The notes below the pieces were generated by a model. That model ran no database searches. It was given only the letters and a program-made list of their open reading frames with translations, and had not been told where the DNA came from. A stretch of DNA of 64,000 bases from Desulfarculaceae bacterium. Lineage in GTDB: Bacteria; Desulfobacterota; Desulfarculia; Desulfarculales; Desulfarculaceae. The stretch lies in the NCBI GenBank assembly GCA_021737145.1, contig JAIPEN010000001.1, positions 310,001 to 374,000 of the forward strand. Reading direction: 5' to 3'. Positions within the stretch are counted from its first letter, which is position 1, and each line of letters starts with the position of its first letter. Positions 1-9,575 of the stretch are shown here, piece after piece. Position numbers and translations under genes: made by a program.

Positions 1-629
1 CCGATGTAGATCACCTGCATGCCCAGCCTGTGCAGGGCGGCGGCCACCCGGCCGAAGCGCTCGGCCGGCCAGCGGCGGTAGCTGGCCGAGGCCCCCAGCA
101 CCAGGCCCACCCTAGGGCTGCCGGTGCGCATGCCTTGTTTGCGCAGCCACTTTTCGGCGAACTCCGACTCCCGGGGCCTGAGGAACATGCGCATGAAGCG
201 ATCCTGTGGCTGTATCTCGGCCCCGGCCCACTGGGCCAGGACCAAGCGCTCGTCCACCGAGTGCACCTTGGGGTTGCGCGGCAAGGCCAGCAGGTTCAAA
301 TCCGGCCGGTCCCAACCCTGGATGTTCACCGCCCGTTGGTAGCGCAGGCGGGGCATCAGCCTGATAAGGTCGTCATTGGCGTGCAGCACCACCAGGCTCT
401 CGTAGCGGCGTCCGGCCAGGGCGGCGGCCAAATAGGTGCGGCTCAAGGGGTTGTTGCGGTAGGGGAAGACCTGGTTCAGGTAAGGGTTCTCGCGCAGCAA
501 GGGCCGCCGCTTCTGATGCACCAGCACGTCCACGTCAAAACGGCGGCCCATGGCGATCAGGGCCGGACTGCAAAACATGGTGTCGCCAATGGCCGTGGTG
601 CAGGCGGCCAGAACCCTGGGTCGGCTCAT
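1..629 (-). CDS. Glycosyltransferase family 9 (heptosyltransferase-like), 3' truncated by window edge
   Basis: Reverse strand reads MSRPRVLAACTTAIGDTMFCSPALIAMGRRFDVDVLVHQKRRP...RVGLVLGASASYRRWPAERFGRVAAALHRLGMQVIYIG, open to position 1; absent from the ORF track because it has no stop in the window. GT9 'GDTMFCSPAL' and 'RRWPAERFGRVAAAL' motifs. Confidence 0.8.
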   Translation of the reverse strand, partial: MSRPRVLAACTTAIGDTMFCSPALIAMGRRFDVDVLVHQKRRPLLRENPYLNQVFPYRNNPLSRTYLAAALAGRRYESLVVLHANDDLIRLMPRLRYQRAVNIQGWDRPDLNLLALPRNPKVHSVDERLVLAQWAGAEIQPQDRFMRMFLRPRESEFAEKWLRKQGMRTGSPRVGLVLGASASYRRWPAERFGRVAAALHRLGMQVIYI

Positions 630-897
630 GAGTGGACGCATCTCCCAATCCCCGGCTCTGTGAAAACAAAATCTCGCCGCCGGGGTGAATGGCAAAATAT
701 AGCATCACTCTAAGGATTTATCCACGGTGTAGGTAAACGAGCCGAGGCTGGCCAACCCTTGTGGCGACACGGGCCCGGCCCATGCCCAGCACCTCCATCC
801 AAAGGGCACTATGCGTTAATTAATCATTTTTGAGCAGTAAGTTATCCGATTACTTAACAATTTACATTAACTAAAATAAGCATGGCCGGTGGGCGGA

Positions 898-1980
898 TTA
901 GGAAGCAGCGGCCTCGATTAAAGCCATGATCTGGTCCAGCCAGGCCTCCTGGCTGGATACCGGCGAGGCAAATCCTTTGCCCAGGGCCAAGGCCTGGAGG
1001 CAGGCCTGGGACAGGGAATCCACATCACCGGCCGCGGGCACCACCACCCCGCTGACCCCCTCTTCCACCAGTTCGCCGGCCCCGGCCGAAGCGGTGGTCA
1101 CTACCGGGGTGCCGCAGGCCAGGGCCTCCAAACAGGCGACGGAGCAGGGGTCGTAGATGGTGGGCAACACCATGACGTCGGCCGAGGCCAACAGGGGGGC
1201 CACCTTGGCCTGCAAGCCCAGAAAACGCACTCGGCCACTCACTCCCAGGGTTGCGGCCTTGGCCTGCCAGGCCTTGGGCCGGTCGCGGCCCGCCACCAGG
1301 AGAATTGCCTCGGGCAGCTGGGCCAGGGCGGCCAGGGCGAACTCCAGGCCCTTGCGCTCCCAGCCCGAACCCAGGAACAACAGCGCCGGCTGACCGGGCT
1401 CCAAGCCCAGGTCCTCTCGGGCCTGTTCGCGGAAGGCGGGCTCGCGGGCCGGGGCCAGGCCCACCTCGTCCACCGCGCTGTAGACTACCCGTATCTTTTC
1501 GTCAGGCACCTGATAGTTGCGTTTAAGCTCCTCAGCCACCATGTGGCTGACGGCGATAACCGAGCGCAGCTCGGGCGCGGCCAGGGTGCGGCGCTCCAAA
1601 TCCAGGATAGCCCGGTGCTTGGGGTTAAGGCCAAAACTGAGGCGCTTGAGCAACCCCTCGTAGGGCGCGCGGTGCTTCAGCCAGGCGGCGTGCACCCCGT
1701 CCCCGGCCCGGAACACCGGGCTGCCCGGCACCCGCTCCAGACTCAGAAAGGCGTCCAGGCCCAGACTCTCGGCGGTCCGCCCGGCCGCCACCGCCCAGGC
1801 GGCCGGCTTGGCCGGGGCCACTTGGTGCAGCTCCACGCCATCGGGCGGCTGGCCCTGCCAGGCCGAGGCCACCACATGCACCTCGTGCCCCCGAGCCACC
1901 ATCCCTTGGGCCAAAAGACCCAGCACCCGCTCGGCCCCGCCGGTGAGATCGTACTTATAGCGTATGAGCCCCAGCTTCAC
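898..1980 (-). CDS. Glycosyltransferase family 4/1 (WaaG-like LPS core glycosyltransferase)
   Basis: Track ORF 898..2148; probable GTG start at 1980 (VKLGLIRYKYDLTGGAERVLGLLAQG), overlapping the upstream GT9 stop. RVRFLG...MVLPTIYDPCSVACLEALACGTPVVTT donor-binding motif. Confidence 0.85.
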   Translation of the reverse strand: MKLGLIRYKYDLTGGAERVLGLLAQGMVARGHEVHVVASAWQGQPPDGVELHQVAPAKPAAWAVAAGRTAESLGLDAFLSLERVPGSPVFRAGDGVHAAWLKHRAPYEGLLKRLSFGLNPKHRAILDLERRTLAAPELRSVIAVSHMVAEELKRNYQVPDEKIRVVYSAVDEVGLAPAREPAFREQAREDLGLEPGQPALLFLGSGWERKGLEFALAALAQLPEAILLVAGRDRPKAWQAKAATLGVSGRVRFLGLQAKVAPLLASADVMVLPTIYDPCSVACLEALACGTPVVTTASAGAGELVEEGVSGVVVPAAGDVDSLSQACLQALALGKGFASPVSSQEAWLDQIMALIEAAAS

Positions 1981-3053
1981 GCCCGTGCCGTCCTTTGCAG
2001 CAGCCGGTCGGCCGCCGCGCTCACCCGCGCCAAAGGCATTTCCTCCAGGCAGCGGGACACCTTGGAGCCATCGCACCCGTCGCGGCCGCAGGGATGCTCC
2101 GGGCAGTCGCCCGCCAGCACCTCGGCCTCCACCTGCCAGGGCCCCCACATGGCCTCGCCCGAGGGCCCGAACATGGTCAGCACCGGCACCTGCAAGGCGG
2201 CGGCCATGTGCATGGGCGCGCTGTCCGCCCCGGCGAAAAGCCGCGCCTCGGCAATGAGCCCGCCCAAGACATACAGATCCAGCTTGCCGGCCAGGTCCAG
2301 GCTGATCGCGTCCGGCGGGGTGAGCGCCCGGATGCGCTCCACCAGCTCCAGTTCCTTGGCGTCCGGCCCGCTGGTAAGCACCACCTTTAGCCCCTGTTTG
2401 GCCAGGTGGGCGATGAGCCCGGCATTGCCCTGGGGCGTCCAGGACTTGAACATCCAGCGCGAGGTGGGGTGCACTAGGGCGTACTCCCCCTGCCCTATGC
2501 CGGCCCCGGCCAGCAGGTCGCGGGCCTGGGCCCGGGCCTGGCCGCCGGGCTCGAACTTCAGGGCCGTGTCCTGGGGCGCGATGCCCAACAGCTCCACCTG
2601 GCGAAGGAAAGACTCGACCATGTGGTGCTGGTCGTCCCAGCGAGGGGCCAGATGGGTGTAGGCCCGGCTCCGAAGGCGCGGCTTCTTGGAACGGAAGCCC
2701 ACCCGGGAGCGCGCCCCGCTTATCCAGGCCAGGAAGGCTCCCCGGTCGCCCTCGGCCAGCTCCAGGGCCAGGTCATAGCCCGTGGAGCGCAGGGCGGCCA
2801 AAAAGCCCGCCTGCCAGGCCAGCTCGGCCAGGCGGGAGACATGCTCCCGCTTGAGCACCAGCACGCTATCGATCAGGGGATTGTGGGCCACCATGGCCTC
2901 GGTGCCCTGGTTGACCAGCATGTCCACGGACATGTCGGGCCAGGCCTGTTTGAGGGCGGTGATCACCGGAGAGGCCACCAGCACGTCGCCGATGTGCCCC
3001 AGCTTTATCACCAGGGCGCGGCGAGGGGCTGGTTCCAGGAGCGGCATACTCAC
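1977..3053 (-). CDS. Glycosyltransferase family 9, LPS heptosyltransferase III-like
   Basis: RRALVIKLGHIGDVLVASPVITALKQAWP; FAGADSAPMHMAAALQVPVLTMFGPSG; typical WaaQ/GT9 pattern. Confidence 0.85.
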   Translation of the reverse strand: MSMPLLEPAPRRALVIKLGHIGDVLVASPVITALKQAWPDMSVDMLVNQGTEAMVAHNPLIDSVLVLKREHVSRLAELAWQAGFLAALRSTGYDLALELAEGDRGAFLAWISGARSRVGFRSKKPRLRSRAYTHLAPRWDDQHHMVESFLRQVELLGIAPQDTALKFEPGGQARAQARDLLAGAGIGQGEYALVHPTSRWMFKSWTPQGNAGLIAHLAKQGLKVVLTSGPDAKELELVERIRALTPPDAISLDLAGKLDLYVLGGLIAEARLFAGADSAPMHMAAALQVPVLTMFGPSGEAMWGPWQVEAEVLAGDCPEHPCGRDGCDGSKVSRCLEEMPLARVSAAADRLLQRTARA

Positions 3054-3223
3054 TCTTCCAGGGGAGAGGCCTCGTCCACCAGCATGATGGGGATGCCGTC
3101 CTCCATCGGATAGCGCAGGCCGCAGGGCCGGCAGACCAGCCAGCTTTCATCCGGAGTGGGCTCCACCGGTTGCTTGCATTGGGGGCAGGCCAGAATGGCC
3201 AACAGGTCCGGGTTCAGAGTCAT
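3050..3223 (-). CDS. Trm112 family protein
   Basis: MTLNPDLLAILACPQCKQPVEPTPDESWLVCRPCGLRYPMEDGIPIMLVDEASPLEE; CPxC...CxxCxLxYPxxDGIPxML; embedded at the C-terminal end of spurious track ORF 3050..4138. Confidence 0.9.
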   Translation of the reverse strand: MTLNPDLLAILACPQCKQPVEPTPDESWLVCRPCGLRYPMEDGIPIMLVDEASPLEE

Positions 3224-3225
3224 GC

Positions 3226-4185
3226 TCACGCCTCCTGCAGCAGCTTCAGGTTTTCCTGCACCCAGCCGGTCTCGGCGGCCAGGCCCTCGGCCAGGCTGAC
3301 CTTCGGGGCATAGCCCAGGATGTCGCGGGCCTTGGAGCAATCGGCCTCGGTGTCGCGCACGTCGCCCTTGGCCACCTCCAGGCGTTCGATCTTGGCGTCC
3401 TCGCCGGTGATGTCCTCGAGCATGGCGATGACCTGGTTCACGCTGACCCGGGAACCGCCCCCCACGTTGAACACCTGGCCCGCCGCGCCCGGTGCGGTGG
3501 CCGCGGCCACGGTGGCGGCCACCACGTCGTCCACAAAGGTGAAGTCCCGCGACTGCTCGCCGTCGCCGAACAAGCGGATGGTGTTGCCTTCGATCAGGGC
3601 CCGTATAAAGCGATGGAAGGCCATGTCCGGCCGCTGGCGGGGGCCGTAGACCGTGAAGTAGCGCAGCGAGGCGGCGTCCACCCCGAAGTTCTTGTAGTAC
3701 AGCCCGCAGAGATGCTCGGCGGCCAGTTTGCTCACCCCATAGGGCGACACCGGCCAGCAGGCGCTGGTTTCGCGCATGGGCAGGTCCTGGGTGTCGCCGT
3801 ACACGCTGGAGGAGCTGGCGTATACCAGGCGCTTGAGCCCCGATTCCTTGGCCGCCTCCAGCAGGCGCTGGGTGGTGAGCACGTTGTTGTGGGTGTAGAT
3901 GGCGAAGTTGTCGCCCCAGGAGCGGCGCACCCCGGCCTGGGCGGCCAGATGCACCGCCACCTCGACGCCCTCCAGCAGTTCGCCGGGGTCCACGGCCATT
4001 ATGTCCGCTTCGACCAGCTCGAATCCCTCCCGGCCCTTGAGCTTGGCCAAGTTGGCCTCCTTGAGGGAGCGGGCGTAGTAGTCGGTGAAGCAGTCGATGC
4101 CCTTTACCAGGTGCCCCCCATCCAGAAGACGCTCGCAAAGGCGGGAGCCGATGAAGCCCGCCGCGCCGGTGACCAGGTAGTTCAT
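3226..4185 (-). CDS. NAD-dependent epimerase/dehydratase (UDP-sugar 4-epimerase type)
   Basis: MNYLVTGAAGFIGSRLCERLL Rossmann motif; SSSSVYGD; YGVSKLAAE (YxxxK). Confidence 0.9.
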   Translation of the reverse strand: MNYLVTGAAGFIGSRLCERLLDGGHLVKGIDCFTDYYARSLKEANLAKLKGREGFELVEADIMAVDPGELLEGVEVAVHLAAQAGVRRSWGDNFAIYTHNNVLTTQRLLEAAKESGLKRLVYASSSSVYGDTQDLPMRETSACWPVSPYGVSKLAAEHLCGLYYKNFGVDAASLRYFTVYGPRQRPDMAFHRFIRALIEGNTIRLFGDGEQSRDFTFVDDVVAATVAAATAPGAAGQVFNVGGGSRVSVNQVIAMLEDITGEDAKIERLEVAKGDVRDTEADCSKARDILGYAPKVSLAEGLAAETGWVQENLKLLQEA

Positions 4186-4192
4186 GCTCAGC

Positions 4193-5221
4193 TTATCCTT
4201 TGCCGATCAGGGTCCAAGCGGCCTCGGCCGCCTGTTGGGGGGTTATGCCTTCCATGCAGCGGGGCGATGCGCAGAAGCGTTCAAAGCAGGGGCTGCACTC
4301 CTCGCCCGCGGTGAGCACCCGGTGCCCCGTGCCATGGGGTCCCGTGCGCCAGGGGGCGGTGGGTCCGAACAAGGCCACCACCGGCGCGCCCATGGCGGCG
4401 GCCAGGTGCATCACCCCGGTGTCGGTGCTCACCACCGTCTGGGCCAGGGAGAGCAGCGCGGCCAGCTCCCGAAGGTTGGTGCGGCCGCATAGGTCCAGCA
4501 GGCGCGGCCCCAGCCCGGCCCGGGAGGCGATGAACTCGCCCACCTCGCGGTCCTCGCCCGACCCGCTGACGACCAGGCGGCATCCCCGGCCGGCCAGCAG
4601 CTTGGCCAGCTCCACCCAGGAGGCCAGGGGCCACAGCTTGGAGTCCCACTTGGCCACCGGGTGCAACACCACCAGGGGGCCCTCTCCCGCTGCGGAGGCC
4701 GATAGCTCCCGGGCGCGGGCCAGCTCCTCCGGCGAGGGGATCAGGCCGAACTCGATCTGGGCCGGCCGCTCCAGGCCCAGGGGCTCCAGCATGTCCAGGT
4801 AGCGCTCCAAGGCGGGCCGGTCGGGATCAAAGGGGGCCAGGCGCTTCTTGTAGACCAGGCCGGCCAGGGGCTCCTTGCCGCCCCGCCAGCCGATCTTGCG
4901 CTCCGCCCGGCTCAGGGCCACACAAATAGCACTTTTCATTAGGCCCTGCAAGTCGAGCACCGCGTCGTAGCGCACCGCCCGAAGCTCCCTGCCGAATCGG
5001 CTCAGGGGGTTCAGGGGCAGGCCGTCCGCCTCGGCCATCTCGTGGCGCGGACTGACCAAAATCCGGTTCAGGGCCGGATGCCCGGCCAGCAGCCCGGCCG
5101 AGGGGCGTTCCACCAGCCAGTCCACCTGCGCCTCGGGCGCCTGCCGCTTGATGGCCATGGCCACGGGCAAGGACTGCACCACATCGCCCAGGGCCGAGAG
5201 CTTGACTATGAGCACCCTCAC
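4193..5221 (-). CDS. waaC: LPS heptosyltransferase I
   Basis: MRVLIVKLSALGDVVQSLPVAMAIKRQAPEAQVDWLVERPSAGLLAGHPALNRILV; VVSTDTGVMHLAAAMGAPVVALFGPT. Confidence 0.85.
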   Translation of the reverse strand: MRVLIVKLSALGDVVQSLPVAMAIKRQAPEAQVDWLVERPSAGLLAGHPALNRILVSPRHEMAEADGLPLNPLSRFGRELRAVRYDAVLDLQGLMKSAICVALSRAERKIGWRGGKEPLAGLVYKKRLAPFDPDRPALERYLDMLEPLGLERPAQIEFGLIPSPEELARARELSASAAGEGPLVVLHPVAKWDSKLWPLASWVELAKLLAGRGCRLVVSGSGEDREVGEFIASRAGLGPRLLDLCGRTNLRELAALLSLAQTVVSTDTGVMHLAAAMGAPVVALFGPTAPWRTGPHGTGHRVLTAGEECSPCFERFCASPRCMEGITPQQAAEAAWTLIGKG

Positions 5222-6285
5222 GCCACGCCCCCTTGCAGCAGGGCCAGGGCGGCCTGGGCCACCGCGTCAGGCTCCACCGAGGTGAAGCAGGCCAAATCGC
5301 CCCGTTCGCAGGTGGGCTTGAGGCACGGGGCGCACTCGGCCCGGCCCCGCACCAAGGTCACGCGGGGCCCCAGGGGGCCGGTGGTGACCGGGTTGGTGGA
5401 GCCGAACACCGCCACCGTGGGCCGCCCCAAAGCGGCGGCCGCGTGCATGAGCCCGCTGTCATTGGTCAGGAACAAGCTCACCCGCTCCAACAGGGCCAGG
5501 GCCTGGCCCAAATCGGTGGTTCCGGCCAGATCGAGCGCCTTGGCGCCCTCCAGCCCCTTGGCTACCGCCCCGCAGGCCGGGGCCTCGCCAGAGCTGCCGA
5601 ACAAGAGCGCCGCGTCCCAGGAAGCGCCCAGCTCGCGGGCCGCGGCTGCGAAGCGTTCGGCCGGCCACATCTTGGCCGGGCCAAAGGCCGCGCCGGGCGC
5701 GATGCCCAGCAAACGGGCCCCGCCCAGGCCTTGGCGGGCCACAAATTCCGAAGCCCAGGCGCGGTCCGCCTCCCGCAGGCGCAGCTTGGGGGCCACGCCC
5801 CCGGCCGGAGGGTCGGAGGTCAGCAGCCCGGCCTGGCGCAGAATATACAGGTAATAGGAGGTCTCGTGCACCTGCCTGAACTTGGGAGCCAGCTTGACCG
5901 CGTGGCTCAAAAGGAAGCCCCGGCCGTCGCGGGCATAGCCCAGGCGCGTGGGAACGCGGGCCAGCCTGGCGAGGAGCGCGGCCTCGAAGGCGTTTTGCAA
6001 AAGCAGCGCCCAGTCGTAGCGCCGGGCCCGGAGCTCGCCGGCCAGGCGCAGAAGGCCGCCCGCCCCGGCATGGGCCCCGTCCTTGTCATAGGCCAACACC
6101 CGGCTCACCCCGGGCACGGCGGCGTACACCGCGCCGGCCCAGGGCCGGGCCAGCACCTCGATATCGGCCTGGGGGCAGGCCCGGTGCAAGGCGGCCAGGG
6201 CGGGCAGGGTCATGACCGCGTCGCCCACCCAGTTGGTGGCCCGCACCAGGATGCGCCTTGGCGCGCTGGGATCCAGGCGCCTCAT
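5218..6285 (-). CDS. waaF: LPS heptosyltransferase II
   Basis: Likely ATG at 6285 (MRRLDPSAPRRILVRATNWVGDAVMTLPALAALH); FLTNDSGLMHAAAALGRPTVAVFGSTNPVTTGPLG; ATGA overlap with upstream gene. Confidence 0.9.
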   Translation of the reverse strand: MRRLDPSAPRRILVRATNWVGDAVMTLPALAALHRACPQADIEVLARPWAGAVYAAVPGVSRVLAYDKDGAHAGAGGLLRLAGELRARRYDWALLLQNAFEAALLARLARVPTRLGYARDGRGFLLSHAVKLAPKFRQVHETSYYLYILRQAGLLTSDPPAGGVAPKLRLREADRAWASEFVARQGLGGARLLGIAPGAAFGPAKMWPAERFAAAARELGASWDAALLFGSSGEAPACGAVAKGLEGAKALDLAGTTDLGQALALLERVSLFLTNDSGLMHAAAALGRPTVAVFGSTNPVTTGPLGPRVTLVRGRAECAPCLKPTCERGDLACFTSVEPDAVAQAALALLQGGVA

Positions 6286-7187
6286 TCTTTGGGCTCTCTG
6301 GGCCAGGTGTGAAAAGGCCGGGTTTTCCAGCGCTGATGCAGCCAGAACCACTGCGAGGGATTCTGGCGGATGATCTCCTCAAGCACCCGGGTGTAGTTTT
6401 GGGTGTTGTCCCAGGTGTCCCGGGTCTTGTCGCTGGTCTTGACCAGGGGAATCTCGGACCCGAAGTGCACCTCGAACTTGCCGTCTTGCGCCCGCCAGTT
6501 GTAAAAGGGCAGCACCGGCGCCTCGGTGGTGCGGGCCAAGAGGGCCATGCCCTTGTTGGTGCAGGCCGGGCGTCCGAAGAAATCCACCCACTCGCCATCG
6601 TACCAATCCACGTTCTGATCCAAAAGCAGGCCCAGCATGCGGTTGTCCTTGAGACCGCGCAACAGGATCCGGGCCGAGCGGCTCTTGGGCACCACCTCGC
6701 TGCCGCTGCCCTTGGTGCGCCAGCCGTTTACCAGGCGGTCGGCCGGAGGCCAGTCGATGGGCCGGGCCACGATGAGCCCGCTGATGCCCAGGGCCTGAAC
6801 CCCGGCTATGTTGGCCCATTCCCAGTTGCCGAAGTGCCCGGTAAGCAGGATGAGCCCCTTGCCCCGCTCAAGGGCGTTGTGCACGTTGTCCAGGCCGTGA
6901 AAGCGGCAATGGGCCGCGATCTGGGCCGGGCTCAGGCGCACCAGGCGGGGGATCTCCACCGCCACCTGGGCCGCGTGCTCGAACACCTCGCGTCCAATGC
7001 GCTCGATCCAGGCGGGGTCTTTTTCAGGGAAAGAGGCGGCCAGGTTGCGCTGCACGATCTCCCGGTGGCGCGAGTCCAGGCCCCGGGCCATGCGCCCCAG
7101 GCCGCGCCCCACCGCCCGGGTAAGGCCCAGCGGGGCCAGGGACAGGCTGTACACCGCGCCCTTGAGGATCGCGTCCGCCGCGCTCAT
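6282..7187 (-). CDS. lpxL: Lysophospholipid acyltransferase family (LpxL/HtrB lipid A acyltransferase)
   Basis: Likely ATG at 7187 (MSAADAILKGAVYSLSLAPLGLTRAVGRGLGRMARGL); LLTGHFGNWEWANIAG (HxxxxWE-like acyltransferase motif). Confidence 0.85.
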   Translation of the reverse strand: MSAADAILKGAVYSLSLAPLGLTRAVGRGLGRMARGLDSRHREIVQRNLAASFPEKDPAWIERIGREVFEHAAQVAVEIPRLVRLSPAQIAAHCRFHGLDNVHNALERGKGLILLTGHFGNWEWANIAGVQALGISGLIVARPIDWPPADRLVNGWRTKGSGSEVVPKSRSARILLRGLKDNRMLGLLLDQNVDWYDGEWVDFFGRPACTNKGMALLARTTEAPVLPFYNWRAQDGKFEVHFGSEIPLVKTSDKTRDTWDNTQNYTRVLEEIIRQNPSQWFWLHQRWKTRPFHTWPREPKE

Positions 7188-8296
7188 AGCCGCGGCTCCC
7201 AGGCGTCCAGGGCGCGGGCCAGCAGCCCGGCCAGGGAACCAGGGCCCTGGTGGAACCTCAGGTCCAAGCGGCTGCTCCAGATGGCCGCGTCCGGAGGCAG
7301 ATCGCCAGGCAGGCGCACGGCGTCCTTGCCCGAGCACACCAGGGCGCGGGCCGAAAGGGTTTGGGCACGGTCCCACAGGCGGCTGACCTCGGCGGGCGTG
7401 AAGCGATGGTGATCGCCAAAGGATTTGAGCTCCAGCACGGTGAGCCCGGCTTCGCTAAGGGCCGCGCGGAAGCTCTCGGGCGCGGCCAGGCCGCAAAAGG
7501 CCAGCACCGCCGCGCCTTGCCAATCTTCCGGCCCCGCCCCCTGGCCCAGGGCGTCGTCCATGCCGGTGATTTGATGGGCGCAGCTCAGCACCGGCTTGCC
7601 CTCCAGCCGCCAGGCCAGGCGCTCGGCGGCCAAGCGGCCCTGCTCCGCGTCCCTGGCCCGGGTGAGCACCACCGCGTCGGCCCGGGCCATGGCCCCGGCC
7701 GTTTCGCGCAGGCGTCCCCGGGGCAGCAGGCGTCCGCCGGCCAGGGGATCGGCCGCATCCAGGGCCAGAAGGTTCAGGTCGCGGTGCAGCTCCCGGTGTT
7801 GAAAAAGATCATCGCCCACCAGCACCCGGGGTCCGCAGCGCTCCAAGAGCAGGCGGCCCGCCTCATGGCGCCGGGCACCCACCGCCACCGGTACGCCCAA
7901 GCGGCGGGCCAAAAGCACCGGCTCGTCGCCCGCAGCCGCCGCGTCGGCCATGATCTCGCTTCCATCGCTGACCAGCAGGGGCTTTGACTCCTTGCGTCCG
8001 TAACCCCGGCTGATAACCCCGGCGGGCAGGCCCAGTTCGCCCAGGGCCTGCACCACGGCCATGACCAGCGGGGTCTTGCCCGTGCCGCCCACGGCCAAGT
8101 TGCCCACCCCGACCACCGGCACGGGCAGGCGCTTTTGCTTGCGCAGGCCCAGGTCATAAGGAGCCTGGTCCAGCCAGGCCCCGGCCGCGTACAGGCCGCT
8201 GGCCGCGCTGGCTGCGCCGCGCAGGGCGCCCAGCCAGGCCGGGCCGGGTTCGTCGCCGGCCATGCGCCGCCACAAGGCCTCGTAGCGCTTAGCCAC
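7184..8296 (-). CDS. lpxK: Tetraacyldisaccharide 4'-kinase
   Basis: VPVVGVGNLAVGGTGKTPLVMAVVQAL Walker A; GVISRGYGRK; GDDLFQHRELHRDLNLLALDA; probable GTG start at 8296. Confidence 0.93.
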   Translation of the reverse strand: MAKRYEALWRRMAGDEPGPAWLGALRGAASAASGLYAAGAWLDQAPYDLGLRKQKRLPVPVVGVGNLAVGGTGKTPLVMAVVQALGELGLPAGVISRGYGRKESKPLLVSDGSEIMADAAAAGDEPVLLARRLGVPVAVGARRHEAGRLLLERCGPRVLVGDDLFQHRELHRDLNLLALDAADPLAGGRLLPRGRLRETAGAMARADAVVLTRARDAEQGRLAAERLAWRLEGKPVLSCAHQITGMDDALGQGAGPEDWQGAAVLAFCGLAAPESFRAALSEAGLTVLELKSFGDHHRFTPAEVSRLWDRAQTLSARALVCSGKDAVRLPGDLPPDAAIWSSRLDLRFHQGPGSLAGLLARALDAWEPRL

Positions 8297-9575
8297 GCCC
8301 GCCCTCCAGCAAATCAGCCGCCGCCGCCACCGCGCGCCCCACCGCGCCCCGGTGGGCGGCCACGAACTCCAGGGCGGCCGAACCCATGCGCCCGGCCTGG
8401 GCGGCATCGTCCAGCAGGCGGCCCCAGGTCTGGGCCAGCTCCTGGCCATTCGCCACCCGCTGGCCTCCGCCGGCGGCCTCCAGGTCGCGGGCCATCTCCA
8501 AAAAGTTGTGGGTGTGCGGGCCGAAAATCACCGGCACCCCCTGGGCGGCGGGCTCCAGAAGGTTGTGCCCGCCTATGGGGGTCAGGGAGCCGCCCACGAA
8601 CCCGGCCGCGCCCAGGGCATATGCCGGGGCCAGGCGGCCCAACACATCCAGCACCACCACCTCGGCTCCGGGTGCGGCCCCTTGCGACACGCGGGCCACC
8701 CTGAGCCCCCGCGCCTCGGCCAGGCGGGCCACGGCCCCTCCCCGCTCCACCTCGCGGGGGGCCAGGAGCAAAGCCAGGTCCGGGTGCTTGCCGCGCAGGG
8801 CGGCCAGGGCCTCCAGGCAGGGCTCTTCCTCGCCGGCGTGGGTGGAGCCGGCCACCAGCACGGTGCGCCCGGCAAGGCCCAGCTCATCGGCCAGGGCGGT
8901 GCGTTCGGTTTGAACAAGGCGCGAAGGCGCGCTGTCGAACTTGAGGTTGCCGGCCACCTGCACCCGCTTGGGCTCCACCCCCACCCGGAGCAGGCGCTCC
9001 CGGTCCGTGGGGGTCTGCACCAGCACCCTCTCGAAGCCCCGCCACAGCTCGCGGGCCAAGGGCCCCAGGCGTTGGTAGCCCCGCAGGGTGCGCGGGCTGA
9101 TGCGGCCGTTGACCAGCATGCGGCGCGCCCCTTGCGCGGCCAGGGCCCATTGCCAGCCGGGCCACAGGTCGCCCTCCACCAGGATGGCCAGGCCGGGCTT
9201 GAGCGCGCTCAACACCGGGCGCATGGCCCAGGGCAGTTCCAGAGGGCGGATGAACAGGGCGTCGGCCTGGCCGCCCAGCACCTCGCGGGCGGTGGCCAGG
9301 CCCTGGCCGGTGCCGCAGGAAAAGGCGATGGGCTTGGCCGGAAAACGTTCTTTTAGTCCCTGGACCAGGGGCAGGGAGGAGGCCGACTCGCCCACGCTCA
9401 GGGCGTGCAGCCAGATGCCGCCGGGTTGCAAACGGGGCGGCCGGGCCAGGGACCCCAGGCCCAAACGGGCCAGGGTGGCTTGGCGCTTGGCCGGACGGCT
9501 CAGGCGGGCGGCGATAAAAGGCGCGGCAGCCACGGTTCCCAGGCCCAGCACCGTGCTGTACAGAGCCCGCTTCAC
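8289..9575 (-). CDS. waaA: 3-deoxy-D-manno-octulosonic acid (Kdo) transferase
   Basis: Probable GTG start at 9575 (VKRALYSTVLGLGTVAAAPFIAARLSRPAKRQATLARLGLG); WLHALSVGESAS; VNGRISPRTLRGYQRL; GGSLTPIGGHNLLEPAAQGVPVIFGPHTHNF. Confidence 0.93.
   Translation of the reverse strand: MKRALYSTVLGLGTVAAAPFIAARLSRPAKRQATLARLGLGSLARPPRLQPGGIWLHALSVGESASSLPLVQGLKERFPAKPIAFSCGTGQGLATAREVLGGQADALFIRPLELPWAMRPVLSALKPGLAILVEGDLWPGWQWALAAQGARRMLVNGRISPRTLRGYQRLGPLARELWRGFERVLVQTPTDRERLLRVGVEPKRVQVAGNLKFDSAPSRLVQTERTALADELGLAGRTVLVAGSTHAGEEEPCLEALAALRGKHPDLALLLAPREVERGGAVARLAEARGLRVARVSQGAAPGAEVVVLDVLGRLAPAYALGAAGFVGGSLTPIGGHNLLEPAAQGVPVIFGPHTHNFLEMARDLEAAGGGQRVANGQELAQTWGRLLDDAAQAGRMGSAALEFVAAHRGAVGRAVAAAADLLEGGRG

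Noticed and set aside
2866-4138. Minus-strand ORFs 2866..3150 and 3050..4138 as full-length genes
   Set aside because: 2866..3150 is an alternate frame of the heptosyltransferase. Only the last 57 codons of 3050..4138 are a real gene (Trm112).
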